DNA of 64,000 bases from JACMJP01 sp046160675. GTDB taxonomy: Bacteria > Bacteroidota > Bacteroidia > Chitinophagales > BACL12. The translations under genes were made by a program, and so were the position numbers. The notes under the pieces were generated by a model. The model did not search any database and was not told the DNA's origin. It saw only the letters and a program-made list of their open reading frames with translations. The DNA lies in NCBI GenBank assembly GCA_046160675.1, contig JBJXHH010000117.1:1-64000 (forward strand), written 5' to 3'. Positions within the stretch are counted from its first letter, which is position 1; the number at the start of each line of letters is the position of its first letter. Of the stretch, positions 33,622 to 42,798 are shown in pieces.

Positions 33622-34242
33622 TTTTTTATTTACTACACTGCAAATGGGGCATAGTTCCTCTTTATGCCCCCTTGCCGGACAGTACAGCCTGCCAAAATAA
33701 ATGATTTGTAAGTGTAGTGGGTTCCAGCTCTTTTCAGGAAAAACTTTCTTCAGGTCTTTTTCAGTTTGGATTACAGACTTTCCACTGCTTAACCCCCATC
33801 TGGCTGCAAGCCGGTGAATATGCGTATCAACAGGAAAGGCCGGAACTCCGAATGCCTGACTCATAACTACACTTGCTGTTTTATGGCCCACACCCGGCAG
33901 GGCTTCCAGCCCTTCAAAAGTTGAGGGCACTTTGCCATCATATTTTTCAACTAAAATTTTTGACAAATGAAATATTGCTTTTGATTTTGCAGGCGATAAA
34001 CCACAGGGCTTAATGATTTCTTTTATTTCATCAATTCTCATTTTTATCATATCAAAGGGATTATCAGCCTTTTTAAAAAGTATAGGTGTTATTTTGTTTA
34101 CTCGTTCATCCGTACATTGAGCAGATAGCACTACAGCTATCAATAGCGTATACGTATCTTCATGCAAGAGTGGTATAGCAGGTTGGGGAAACAGTGAGTT
34201 TAATTTTTTTATAATAAACGCAGCCTTTTCTTTTTTCTTCAT
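33610..34242 (-). CDS. nth: Endonuclease III (DNA glycosylase/AP lyase)
   Basis: The 210-residue protein carries the helix-hairpin-helix LEALPGVGHKTASVVMSQAFG. The catalytic lysine sits in GHKTA, and the catalytic aspartate in VDTHIHRLAARWGL. It excises oxidised pyrimidines in base-excision repair. The C-terminal iron-sulfur loop is unusual: YCPARGHKEELCPICSVVNKKGAK has only three cysteines with spacing 9 and 2, instead of the four-cysteine C-x6-C-x2-C-x5-C pattern. The [4Fe-4S] cluster may therefore be absent or use another ligand (a histidine lies in the loop). Confidence 0.9.
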   Translation of the reverse strand: MKKKEKAAFIIKKLNSLFPQPAIPLLHEDTYTLLIAVVLSAQCTDERVNKITPILFKKADNPFDMIKMRIDEIKEIIKPCGLSPAKSKAIFHLSKILVEKYDGKVPSTFEGLEALPGVGHKTASVVMSQAFGVPAFPVDTHIHRLAARWGLSSGKSVIQTEKDLKKVFPEKSWNPLHLQIIYFGRLYCPARGHKEELCPICSVVNKKGAK

Positions 34243-34359
34243 ACAATGAAACAGGTTTCCTAATCGTTTCTTAACAGAATTGTAAAATTAAAAGTATAAA
34301 AGCATCCTTTCTGTTGAAAAAAGATCATCATGCATGGTTCAAAGCCTTTTTTGAAGCGT

Positions 34360-34367
34360 TAAATTTG
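34360..34367 (+). promoter_or_regulatory. -7 box (TAAATTTG) for the PD40/OmpA pair
   Basis: This is an exact TAnnTTTG match 14 nt before the ATG at 34382. TTC occupies the -33 position at 19-nt spacing. It is probably the promoter of a two-gene operon. Confidence 0.45.
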
Positions 34368-34381
34368 CACTTGATTCAGGT

Positions 34382-36493
34382 ATGAAAAAAATTATTGGTG
34401 TTATTTGTGTTTGTTTGTTCATAGTTCAGCAGGCAGATGCTGAAGTTTTGTGGGCCAGCAGGCTCTTCTCCTATTCTTCGCAAAAAGACAGTAAAGCTTA
34501 CAGCGCTAAGCAAGTTTTAGGACCACCTTCCAAGCTCCCCTCTTACGGGGATTGCGGTTGTGCCTGGACTCCTTCTATGCCCAACAATAACGAAGAAGAG
34601 TTTGTACGAGTAGGTTTTACGCAACGGATAAAAGTAAGGCAAATCATTATAAGTGAAAATTATAATGCAGGAACAATTAAAGCCATTTATCTATACGATC
34701 AGTATAATATTCCCCATCTTGTTTATGAACGTACAAAATTGCAACCTGAATATGGAAGGGTTTTTACTATTACAATACCTGAAACCGAATTTGCATCAAA
34801 TGACCTGAAGTTGGTTTTAGATACAGAGAGTGTACCGGGCTTTAACCAGATTGATGCAATAGGTATTTCATCCAGTGAAGAAAAATACAATGCCCCGAAA
34901 GATCTGAATCTATCCAATAGAATTGAATTTAAAGGACCTTCTCAAAAAATGGGTTATGAAATTAATACTACGGGAAGTGATGTAACACCTTTAATTTCCC
35001 CGGATGGAAATACATTGTATTTCACAAGGAAAGCGCATCCGGGAAATGTTGGAAACACTATGAATGATGATATCTGGGTAGTTTACAAAACAGGAAACAA
35101 ATGGACTACACCTGTTAATGCCGGCGCTCCACTCAATAATGAAAATTCAAATTATGTTGTCGGCATTTCAGAAGATGGAACCATGCTCACACTTGGAAAT
35201 ACTTACAGCCCTACAGGCGAATCTGAAGCGGGAGTGTCTCAAACCTGGAAGAACGCATCAGGTGTTTGGAAACAACCCATCAACCTAATTACCCCCGGCA
35301 TTATTACATATAATTATTTTGCTGAGTATTTTATGAATCAAAAGGGAACAGTTCTGTTACTTGCTCTTGAAAAAGGTGACAGCTACGGGCTGAAAGACAT
35401 CTACGTTTCCTTTTCAGCAAATGGAGTATTTTGGTCTGTACCAAAAAACCTGGGCAAAAAGATAAACACAGTATCAAACGAAATTGCACCCTTCCTTTCT
35501 TCTGACGGAAGAATGTTGTTTTTTTCTTCTGACGGGTTGCCTGGCTATGGAGAGCATGACATATATGTTAGTTATCGCTTAGATGATAGCTGGACAAACT
35601 GGAGCAAACCTGAAAACCTTGGCCCCAAAGTAAATTCGGTAGGTTTTGAGGCCTATTTCTCTTATAGCGACAGCAGTGCGTATGCTTATTTTTCATCAAC
35701 AAGAGATGATTATTTTAACACAGACATCTATCAGATACCATTGAAAGAGATCCCGAAACCAAAAGATACGATCCTGGCTGAAGAAGGATTGATTGTACAG
35801 GATTCCATAGAAACAATTCCAAGTGGAGAAGAAGAAATTGTGTTACCCGATCAAAAAGATTTTGTAGATGTTGAATTGACAAATGATTATCTCCTGTTCG
35901 GAACTGTGTTTGATGCATCAACAGAATTACCAATTGATGCACAACTTATTTTTAAACTCAATAGTTATGTGAGTGAAAATGAAACAATAAATACACTCAA
36001 CAAAAATTACAGGAAGAAAATAACCGGAAATGTTTCCTATAAAGTCATCATCCTGAAGGCAGGTTATTTTTATAAGGAAGAAGTAATCACCATTACAGAT
36101 TTCAACACCCAAAAAGTAAAACGGTTTGACTTCAGATTAGAACCAATAAAAAAAGGCGAAACATTTATATTAAATAACTTGTACTTTGATGCAAACAGTT
36201 CAAAGATAAAACCTGAGAGTAATGACCAACTCAACTTATTGTATCAATTCCTTGCAACAAATCCAAGTTTGCGGATTGAAATAGGCGGGCATTCAAATGG
36301 TCTCTGCGATGACGCCTACTGCAATAAGCTCAGTGAGACAAGGGCTATGGCGGTTCTTAAATACCTGAAAGAAAAGGGAATTGATATTGGCAGGCTTTCT
36401 GCCGTTGGCTATGGAAAATATAACCCCATTACATCAAACGAAACGCCAGAAGGAAGGAAAAAAAATCAACGAGTTGAAATCAAGATTTTATAG
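34382..36493 (+). CDS. PorE-like outer-membrane protein with PD40 propeller and OmpA domain (paralogue 1)
   Basis: The 703-residue protein has a signal peptide (about 1-20, ending ADA). An N-terminal discoidin-like domain (about 21-170, SYSSQKDSKAYSAKQVLGPPS) precedes a PD40/WD40-like propeller (about 195-460; TPLISPDGNTLYFTRK, APFLSSDGRMLFFSSDG, DIYVSYRL). A carboxypeptidase-like sandwich (about 500-590) and a C-terminal OmpA peptidoglycan-binding domain (about 595-703; LYFDANSSKIKPES, LSETRAMAVLKYL, VGYGKYNP) complete it. PorE of the T9SS has TPR-propeller-sandwich-OmpA, so this is the same plan with a different first domain. The OmpA loop reads GHSNGLCDDAYC, with two extra cysteines and Asn in place of the usual Asp. 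It ends 13 nt before paralogue 2. Confidence 0.85.
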   Translation: MKKIIGVICVCLFIVQQADAEVLWASRLFSYSSQKDSKAYSAKQVLGPPSKLPSYGDCGCAWTPSMPNNNEEEFVRVGFTQRIKVRQIIISENYNAGTIKAIYLYDQYNIPHLVYERTKLQPEYGRVFTITIPETEFASNDLKLVLDTESVPGFNQIDAIGISSSEEKYNAPKDLNLSNRIEFKGPSQKMGYEINTTGSDVTPLISPDGNTLYFTRKAHPGNVGNTMNDDIWVVYKTGNKWTTPVNAGAPLNNENSNYVVGISEDGTMLTLGNTYSPTGESEAGVSQTWKNASGVWKQPINLITPGIITYNYFAEYFMNQKGTVLLLALEKGDSYGLKDIYVSFSANGVFWSVPKNLGKKINTVSNEIAPFLSSDGRMLFFSSDGLPGYGEHDIYVSYRLDDSWTNWSKPENLGPKVNSVGFEAYFSYSDSSAYAYFSSTRDDYFNTDIYQIPLKEIPKPKDTILAEEGLIVQDSIETIPSGEEEIVLPDQKDFVDVELTNDYLLFGTVFDASTELPIDAQLIFKLNSYVSENETINTLNKNYRKKITGNVSYKVIILKAGYFYKEEVITITDFNTQKVKRFDFRLEPIKKGETFILNNLYFDANSSKIKPESNDQLNLLYQFLATNPSLRIEIGGHSNGLCDDAYCNKLSETRAMAVLKYLKEKGIDIGRLSAVGYGKYNPITSNETPEGRKKNQRVEIKIL

Positions 36494-36506
36494 CAAAAGC
36501 AGTTTT

Positions 36507-38507
36507 GTGTCAAACTTGCAGAGGGTTGTTGTTTCATTTACAGCCTTTTGTTTTTTATGTGCGGGTAGCTATGCACAGGAAATTACCTGGGCAAATAAAG
36601 TTGAATCTTTTTCTTCCCAGAAAAGTGAAACCGTTTTTTCTGTAAATCAAATTCTCGGCAGCCCAAGCAATTACCCGAATGTAGGATTCTCCCCGGCCGC
36701 CTGGATGCCAGATACTGAAAAGGATTTACCGGGAGAATTTATAAAAGTAACTTTTGATAAGCCTGTTAAAGCAAAGCAAGTGATTATTGTAGAAAATTAT
36801 TACCCGGGCAATATTCAAAGAATTTTTTTGTTCGATTCCCTGGATAGAAAATATCTTGTATACAATAACACTACAGAACAATCTACTTCTGCCGAAGGTA
36901 AATTATTCGTAACAAGCCTTACTCCTACCAAGTTTCGTGTGCATGCTCTGCGGGTTGAATTTGCAAAAATTTCTACCGGGAATTTGTACCAGATAGACGC
37001 AATAGGCATTACTTCCTCCACCGGAATACCGGACCTTTCTGTTCCAGTAGCAGTAGGATCTGATACAATCCAGGTTCAAAGGCTTACCACTAGTGTAAAC
37101 TCTGCAATTGACGAAGTGTACCCTGTTATATCGCCGGATGGGAAAACCCTTTATTTCGACAGAAAAAATCACCCCGAGAATCTGGGGTTTAAGAAAAATG
37201 ATGATATCTGGAAAAGCAGTATTCTTCCTGATAATACTTTTACTGATGCGAAAAACCTGGGTTCACCGCTCAATGATGAGAATCCGAATTTTATCTGCAG
37301 TATTTCTCCCGATGGGAATACTGCCCTTCTTGGAAATGTCTTTCTAAACGATGGAACCGTTCATCCTGGTATTTCCATTTCTCAAAAAACAGATGCGGGC
37401 TGGTCAAAACCAATAGCGCAAACGATTGAAGGTTTTTATAACTCAGGTTCCTTTAATGAATATTGTTTATCTAACGATGGCAACATACTCATCATGACAG
37501 TAAATATGAGCGATACCCATGGCGACAGAGATATCTATGTAAGTTTCAAAACAGGAAAAAATTACTGGAGTGCTCCAAAAAATCTCGGCAAAAAAATAAA
37601 TTCAGCAAATGAAGAACTCAGCCCCTTTCTAGCCGCTGATAACAAAACACTTTACTTCTCCAGCAACGGCAGAGCAGGATTCGGCTCACATGATATTTAC
37701 ATGAGTAAAAGAACCGGTAACAATTGGACAAACTGGACAGAACCCATCAACCTTGGAAATAAAATAAACTCCGCTGACTGGGATGCTTATTATACGATTG
37801 ATGCAAAAGGCACTTACGCATACCTCTGCTCAAATAGAGATGCAAAAAACAATGTTGATATTTACAGGATACGCATGCCGCAAGAGTTACAGCCCGACAC
37901 CATGCTCGCCATCTCAGGAAGAATCATTGACAGGTCAACAGGCAAAATGATGAGTGCAGAAGTATTGTATTTTTCTGCCCCCAATAATATAAGCGGAGTT
38001 TCTACTACTACAAGTTCTTCAGGATATTTATTTTATATAAAACCGGGTGATACTTTACAACTTACTATCACCAGTGAAAATCATTATGTTTCTACTGCCA
38101 AAATCGGCCCGCTGAAAAAAGATGCCGTTTATGATTTTGAATTAATACCCATGACAGAGGGTGTAATCATTGAAATGCGCAATATCTTGTTCAATGCAAA
38201 CAGTTCTGTATTGCTTGATTCATCTTACACGGAGTTGAATAAAATAAAATCTTTCCTGTTAGACAATCCCGGTATTTCTATTGAAGTGCGGGGGCATACA
38301 AATGGTTTATGCAACGATGATTTTTGTAATGCCCTTTCAGGGCGCAGGGCAAAATCTGTTGCAGAATATTTCATTCAGTCCGGCATTCAAGCTGCAAGAA
38401 TTACATCTAAAGGTTACGGAAAAACAATTCCGGTTGCAGATAATGAAACACCCGAAGGAAGACAAAAAAATCAGAGGGTAGAATTTATGATCACAAAAGC
38501 AGAATGA
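36507..38507 (+). CDS. PorE-like outer-membrane protein with PD40 propeller and OmpA domain (paralogue 2)
   Basis: The frame is open from TTG 36381, but upstream starts would overlap paralogue 1 by over 80 nt. The GTG at 36507 begins a signal peptide (MSNLQRVVVSFTAFCFLCAGSYAQ) 13 nt after the preceding stop, giving 666 residues. The domain order is that of paralogue 1: discoidin-like (about 25-165; WANKVESFSSQKSETVFSVNQILGSPS), PD40 propeller (YPVISPDGKTLYFDRK, SPFLAADNKTLYFSSNG), sandwich, and OmpA (LFNANSSVLLDSSY, GHTNGLCNDDFC, GRRAKSVAEYF). The same Cys pair and Asp-to-Asn change recur in the OmpA loop. It is almost certainly co-transcribed with paralogue 1. Confidence 0.85.
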   Translation: MSNLQRVVVSFTAFCFLCAGSYAQEITWANKVESFSSQKSETVFSVNQILGSPSNYPNVGFSPAAWMPDTEKDLPGEFIKVTFDKPVKAKQVIIVENYYPGNIQRIFLFDSLDRKYLVYNNTTEQSTSAEGKLFVTSLTPTKFRVHALRVEFAKISTGNLYQIDAIGITSSTGIPDLSVPVAVGSDTIQVQRLTTSVNSAIDEVYPVISPDGKTLYFDRKNHPENLGFKKNDDIWKSSILPDNTFTDAKNLGSPLNDENPNFICSISPDGNTALLGNVFLNDGTVHPGISISQKTDAGWSKPIAQTIEGFYNSGSFNEYCLSNDGNILIMTVNMSDTHGDRDIYVSFKTGKNYWSAPKNLGKKINSANEELSPFLAADNKTLYFSSNGRAGFGSHDIYMSKRTGNNWTNWTEPINLGNKINSADWDAYYTIDAKGTYAYLCSNRDAKNNVDIYRIRMPQELQPDTMLAISGRIIDRSTGKMMSAEVLYFSAPNNISGVSTTTSSSGYLFYIKPGDTLQLTITSENHYVSTAKIGPLKKDAVYDFELIPMTEGVIIEMRNILFNANSSVLLDSSYTELNKIKSFLLDNPGISIEVRGHTNGLCNDDFCNALSGRRAKSVAEYFIQSGIQAARITSKGYGKTIPVADNETPEGRQKNQRVEFMITKAE

Positions 38508-38930
38508 TCAGTGCATCAGATCCCAGTGATATACCCGCACAATATCTTTGTTTGTAATTATCCCTTTTATCATCCCATCCTGCTCAACAATTAACGCCTG
38601 AAATTTTCCTGCAGCAAGCTTATCAAGAATTTCGATCAGAGGCGTATCAGGCGATACTGAAACAGGATTGGCAGTCATCACTTTTTCAATGCTGAAGGCT
38701 GCGCCGATCTTTTCTGCATCTTGAGTTACGCCTGTTAAAATCAGCTTGTTTAAAAACCGCAACATATCATTTACGCTGATAATTCCTAACACTTTTTCAC
38801 CATCAGTTACCGGGAGATGTTGTACATGATACTGTGTAAACAATTCCATCACCTGCTGAAATGTGTTCCTAAAATTTGCAACAATTACTTTTTCGGTCAT
38901 TATGCCCTGGGCAAGTATTTTCTTTGACAT
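38508..38930 (-). CDS. Tandem CBS-domain protein
   Basis: This 140-residue protein consists of two CBS motifs and nothing else: IMTEKVIVANFRNTFQQVMELFTQYHVQHLPVTDGEKVLGIISVNDML and VMTANPVSVSPDTPLIEILDKLAAGKFQALIVEQDGMIKGIITNKDIVR. Such Bateman modules bind adenine nucleotides such as AMP or ATP and act as sensors. No effector domain is attached, so it may act on another protein. It abuts the convergent OmpA gene with no spacer. TATATTTG (38949-38956, minus strand) is an exact -7 box 18 nt before the ATG. Confidence 0.88.
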   Translation of the reverse strand: MSKKILAQGIMTEKVIVANFRNTFQQVMELFTQYHVQHLPVTDGEKVLGIISVNDMLRFLNKLILTGVTQDAEKIGAAFSIEKVMTANPVSVSPDTPLIEILDKLAAGKFQALIVEQDGMIKGIITNKDIVRVYHWDLMH

Positions 38931-38948
38931 AAACTTTTAATTTTTTTG

Positions 38949-38956
38949 CAAATATA
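38949..38956 (-). promoter_or_regulatory. -7 box (TATATTTG) for the CBS gene
   Basis: This is an exact TAnnTTTG match on the minus strand, 18 nt upstream of the ATG at 38930. Confidence 0.4.
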
Positions 38957-39082
38957 TGCCCAATGCAACTTTTTCCGATTGACTTTTATCATCCTCTTTA
39001 CTGATATTTCATTTCGTTTCTCTGTAAACAGGCGAAACGGGTGAGTTACAAAGAAACAGTATCTTCGCAAAAACGAATTCTC

Positions 39083-40300
39083 ATGCCCAGGTTAGCCGAC
39101 CGAATATTATATCTCGATGAATCTGCCACCATCCGCATGGCACAACTATCTCGTGAGTTAAAAAATCAAGGTAAAGACATTATTGATCTGAGCCTTGGCG
39201 AACCTGACTTTAATACCCCCGAAAATATTCGTGAAGCTGCAAAAAAAGCAATTGATGAAGGATACACACATTACACACCTGTAGCTGGTTACCTAGATGT
39301 GAGGGAAGCCATCAGTAAAAAATTTCTTCGAGATAACAACTTGCATTATACTCCAGATCAAATAGTTGTTTCAACTGGCGCAAAACAAAGTATAATAAAT
39401 GCTGTGCTTTGTTTAGTTAACCCAGGAGATGAAGTGATATTGCCTACACCCTATTGGGTGAGTTATCATGCGATGGTAAAACTTGCAGGCGGTATAGTAG
39501 TTACCATTCCTACTACAATAGAAAATGATTTTAAGATTACCCCCGAACAATTAGAAAAAGCAATTACAAAAAGAACTAAGCTTCTCATATACTCTTCCCC
39601 CTGCAACCCAACGGGAACCGTTTACAGTAAAAATGAACTGCATAGCCTTGCAGAAGTTGTTGCTAAACATGATGCAGTCTTCATCATTAGCGATGAAATA
39701 TATGAACACATTAACTTCAGTGGCAAACATGAAAGCCTGGCTCAGTTTTCTTTCATTTACGACAGGGTGATAACTGTGAACGGCCTTTCAAAAGCTTATG
39801 CCATGACTGGCTGGCGATTAGGTTATTTAGGCGCACCTGTAGAAATTGCAAAAGCATGCGATAAAATACAAGGGCAATTTACATCAGCAGCAAACAGTAT
39901 AACGCAAAGGGCAACTATCACCGCATTACTTGATAAACAGGATGCGCCGGAAGAAATGCTACATTCATTTCTGCGCAGAAGAGACCTTGTACTGGAGGGT
40001 TTGAAAAAAATCGATGGGCTAAAGTTCAATGTTCCGCAGGGCGCATTTTATTTTTTTCCTGATGTAAGTAATTATTTCGGAAGGTCATTCGGAGAGTATA
40101 CAATTCATAATGCTGATGATCTTTGTATGTATCTTATTTATGAAGCAGGATTATCTGTTGTAACAGGCTCTGCTTTCGGCGATTCAAATTGTATACGTAT
40201 CAGTTATGCTACAAGTGATGAAAAATTAACAGAAGCACTGAAACGTCTGGAAACTGCATTAGAAAAGTTACAAATTCCATCTTCAGTCATTTCCAATTGA
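39083..40300 (+). CDS. Class I aspartate-type aminotransferase
   Basis: The frame is open from GTG 39041, but the ATG at 39083 (MPRLADRILYLDESATIRMAQLSRELK) matches the usual N-terminus and gives 405 residues. Fold type I features are LSLGEPDFNTP, TGAKQSII, PTPYWVSY, SSPCNPTGTVY, IISDEIYEHI and the PLP-lysine region VNGLSKAYAMTGWRLGYLG. It is an AspC/AspB-like aminotransferase interconverting aspartate and oxaloacetate with glutamate. A broader range (tyrosine, kynurenine) cannot be excluded. Its stop overlaps the TTG start of the next gene (TTGA). Confidence 0.9.
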   Translation: MPRLADRILYLDESATIRMAQLSRELKNQGKDIIDLSLGEPDFNTPENIREAAKKAIDEGYTHYTPVAGYLDVREAISKKFLRDNNLHYTPDQIVVSTGAKQSIINAVLCLVNPGDEVILPTPYWVSYHAMVKLAGGIVVTIPTTIENDFKITPEQLEKAITKRTKLLIYSSPCNPTGTVYSKNELHSLAEVVAKHDAVFIISDEIYEHINFSGKHESLAQFSFIYDRVITVNGLSKAYAMTGWRLGYLGAPVEIAKACDKIQGQFTSAANSITQRATITALLDKQDAPEEMLHSFLRRRDLVLEGLKKIDGLKFNVPQGAFYFFPDVSNYFGRSFGEYTIHNADDLCMYLIYEAGLSVVTGSAFGDSNCIRISYATSDEKLTEALKRLETALEKLQIPSSVISN

Positions 40301-41292
40301 ACAGCAAAGCAGAAATAAAAAAATTGTTTGACAAGTTCGCATCGCTGAAGGTAGTAATCGTTGGTGATGTGATGCTGGATAATTATGTGCACGGAAATGT
40401 TGACAGGATTTCACCTGAAGCACCTGTGCCTGTTGTGCGGGTGGAGAAAAAAGAAACGAGGCTTGGTGGCGCTGCCAATGTAGCCATGAATATTCAGAGC
40501 CTGGGCGCAAAGCCCCTGCTGGTAAGTATTACAGGCGATGATACTGACGGGAAACTCCTTGCAACCTTGCTGGAACAAAACCGTATTGACAATTCTTTTA
40601 TAGTTTCTGATTCTTCAAGGATCACAACTTCAAAAACAAGGATCATTGCAAAAAACAATCAAATGCTGCGGCTAGATGATGAGTCTCACCATGAAATAGA
40701 TGAGACAGTTGCGGAGATTGTGATGCTGCGCATTCAAACACTGCTTGAAAATGAACAACCTGATATTCTCATTTTTGAAGATTATAATAAAGGTTTGCTC
40801 ACAGAGAAACTGATCAGGGAAGTCACCATGAACTGCCTGAATAAAAATATACCTGTTGCAGTTGATCCCAAGAAACAAAACTTTTTTGCTTTCCAGCTTT
40901 GTACTTTGTTTAAACCCAATGTAAGAGAGATACAGGAAAGCCTCGCACAACATGTTGACAGCAGCGATATCAATTCGCTAAATGCAGTTACGTCTGCAAT
41001 GCACAAAAAAATACATCACGGCATTACTTTGCTTACCCTGGGGGATAAAGGAATTTACCTCAAAGCGGGTAAAGAAGTGATAACAAAAGCTGCACATGTA
41101 AGAAACGTTGCCGATGTTTCAGGCGCAGGCGACACAGTGATAAGTGTTGCAGCATTATGTCTCGCTGCGAAAACAAGCCTTGATACGCTTGCTGCTTTAT
41201 CAAACATAGCGGGAGGTATTGTTTGTGAGTATCCTGGAGTTGTGCCGATTGACAGGGAAAGGTTGATGGAGGAAGCATTCGAGATGATATAA
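40297..41292 (+). CDS. D-glycero-beta-D-manno-heptose-7-phosphate kinase (PfkB family), kinase domain only
   Basis: The 331-residue PfkB kinase resembles the N-terminal half of HldE/RfaE: VVIVGDVMLDNYVHGNVDRISPEAPVPVVRV, GGAANVAMNIQSLG, PVAVDPK and the catalytic SGAGDTV motif. It phosphorylates heptose 7-phosphate at C1 in ADP-heptose synthesis for lipopolysaccharide core. The cytidylyltransferase domain of bifunctional HldE is absent and not found in the window, so it is probably encoded elsewhere. Translation must start at TTG 40297, which overlaps the aminotransferase stop; no suitable ATG lies before the first conserved motif. Confidence 0.85.
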   Translation: MNSKAEIKKLFDKFASLKVVIVGDVMLDNYVHGNVDRISPEAPVPVVRVEKKETRLGGAANVAMNIQSLGAKPLLVSITGDDTDGKLLATLLEQNRIDNSFIVSDSSRITTSKTRIIAKNNQMLRLDDESHHEIDETVAEIVMLRIQTLLENEQPDILIFEDYNKGLLTEKLIREVTMNCLNKNIPVAVDPKKQNFFAFQLCTLFKPNVREIQESLAQHVDSSDINSLNAVTSAMHKKIHHGITLLTLGDKGIYLKAGKEVITKAAHVRNVADVSGAGDTVISVAALCLAAKTSLDTLAALSNIAGGIVCEYPGVVPIDRERLMEEAFEMI

Positions 41293-41445
41293 AGTTGAAT
41301 GCTTTAGGTTGGCTGGTTTCCTACCCAAGACTCCAAGGGTAAAGTAGGAGTGACAGCAGGTTTCATTGCTCATTTTCGAAAAAGTATTTTTATCTTTTGA
41401 TACAATTTAGACATTATGCTAGTGCAAGTGTCAAAATTTTTTTTA

Positions 41446-42702
41446 TCATTTCGCCCTGATGGCTACAACGGGATCCATTCTTGATGCGCTAATAGCGGGT
41501 ATGATGCCGGCAATTACTCCAAGAAAAGTTGCGATGCTGACACCGATGATAATGTTTTTGAGGGAAAGGAGAAATTTAAAATCTACTGCTGCATTTGCTG
41601 CAAAGGTGATGAGCCATACAAGCAGCAAACCCAAAGCACAACCTATAAGAGATAGAATGATGGACTCCAGCAGAAACTCAAATAAGATCAAACTGCTTTT
41701 TGCTCCGATGGCCTTTTTTATGCCGATGATATTGGTTCTTTCTTTCACACTCACAAACATAATGTTTGCAATGCCGAAGCCGCCAACCAGGCAGCTGAAA
41801 AAACCGACAATTAAACCAACAAGGTTTACTACTACGAACATTTGATCAAATGCATTTGCAATAAGAGTAACCTGGTTAATAGCGAAATCATTGTCTTCTC
41901 TCGGGCTTAAGCGCCTTGCGTTGCGTAGAATGGGGGCAATGTCATCCATTACTTCTGCGGCTGATACACCGGGTTTTGGTTTCACTTCAATCACCGGGTC
42001 TATGTTGGGTGCATTCATATCCATTGTTCGGCGGGCATAATTAAAAGGGATAAGAATATTTTTATCGTTTGAAATATCTATTAAACTCTCTCCTTCTTTT
42101 TCCAACACCCCGATTACTTTCAGTTTATTCCCCAGCACCCAGATAAATTTTCCTACAGCATTTCGCCCGTCGGGAAAAAGGTTGGTGTATACATCATGCC
42201 CAAGTATTGCTACCGCGGCTCCTCCAGCAGATTCCATGGTGGCAAAATAGCGCCCGTCTTTAAACAAGAGTGTGTAAATTTTATCATAGTGTTCAGTTAC
42301 TGCACTCACAGTAGCATTCTTTGCTACATTCTCTTCGTATTTTACTTCCCTGCTTTGAAACCAGTTTTCCATAGCGACTGCCTGTGCAGTGGTGAGTCGT
42401 TCTTCCAGGAGTTTATATTCTTCATACTTCATAGTGGGACGCTTCAAATAATCCCACCAGGCATATTCTTCATTATTAAACTGCCAGGGCCAACGCTGTA
42501 CGTATAACATGTCGCTACCGAGTTTTGCAACTCCTGAGTCAATGTTTTTCTTGAGGGAATCAACAGCACTTAACACTGAAATGATGCAGAAAATGCCGAT
42601 GGTAACACCCAGAAGGGATAAAAATGTGCGCAGTTTGTTATTTCTCAACTCCTGGAAAACAAGGAACAAGGTTTCCTGAATGATTCGAAGAAGAATACGC
42701 AT
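41446..42702 (-). CDS. MacB/FtsX-type ABC transporter permease
   Basis: The 418-residue inner-membrane protein has a first helix at about 21-43 (FLSLLGVTIGIFCIISVLSAV). A periplasmic MacB core domain (about 45-290) includes VAILGHDVYTNLFP and VIGVLEKEGESL. The FtsX domain has three further helices (about 295-320, 345-370, 385-405). The conserved MDPVVAIRA closes the protein, as in MacB. It would work with a LolD/MacB-type ATPase; one lies about 4 kb away at 46330-47055, not adjacent. Substrates of such systems include lipoproteins, peptides and drugs, and none can be assigned. Confidence 0.9.
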   Translation of the reverse strand: MRILLRIIQETLFLVFQELRNNKLRTFLSLLGVTIGIFCIISVLSAVDSLKKNIDSGVAKLGSDMLYVQRWPWQFNNEEYAWWDYLKRPTMKYEEYKLLEERLTTAQAVAMENWFQSREVKYEENVAKNATVSAVTEHYDKIYTLLFKDGRYFATMESAGGAAVAILGHDVYTNLFPDGRNAVGKFIWVLGNKLKVIGVLEKEGESLIDISNDKNILIPFNYARRTMDMNAPNIDPVIEVKPKPGVSAAEVMDDIAPILRNARRLSPREDNDFAINQVTLIANAFDQMFVVVNLVGLIVGFFSCLVGGFGIANIMFVSVKERTNIIGIKKAIGAKSSLILFEFLLESIILSLIGCALGLLLVWLITFAANAAVDFKFLLSLKNIIIGVSIATFLGVIAGIIPAISASRMDPVVAIRAK

Positions 42703-42759
42703 AATGTTAACAAAGGTATAGCAGTTTCAAAGATACTATTAAATACGCCCCTGTATTGT

Positions 42760-42767
42760 TAATTTTG
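42760..42767 (+). promoter_or_regulatory. -7 box (TAATTTTG) for queA
   Basis: This is an exact TAnnTTTG match 31 nt before the queA ATG. No exact -33 TTG was found at 19-nt spacing. Confidence 0.4.
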
Positions 42768-42798
42768 CAGGCTTCTTTAAAAACTGACTAACGCAAAT

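Noticed and set aside
36381..36506. Longer N-terminus of PorE-like paralogue 2
   Set aside because: It would overlap the OmpA domain of paralogue 1 by over 80 nt and bury the signal peptide; the GTG at 36507 is preferred.
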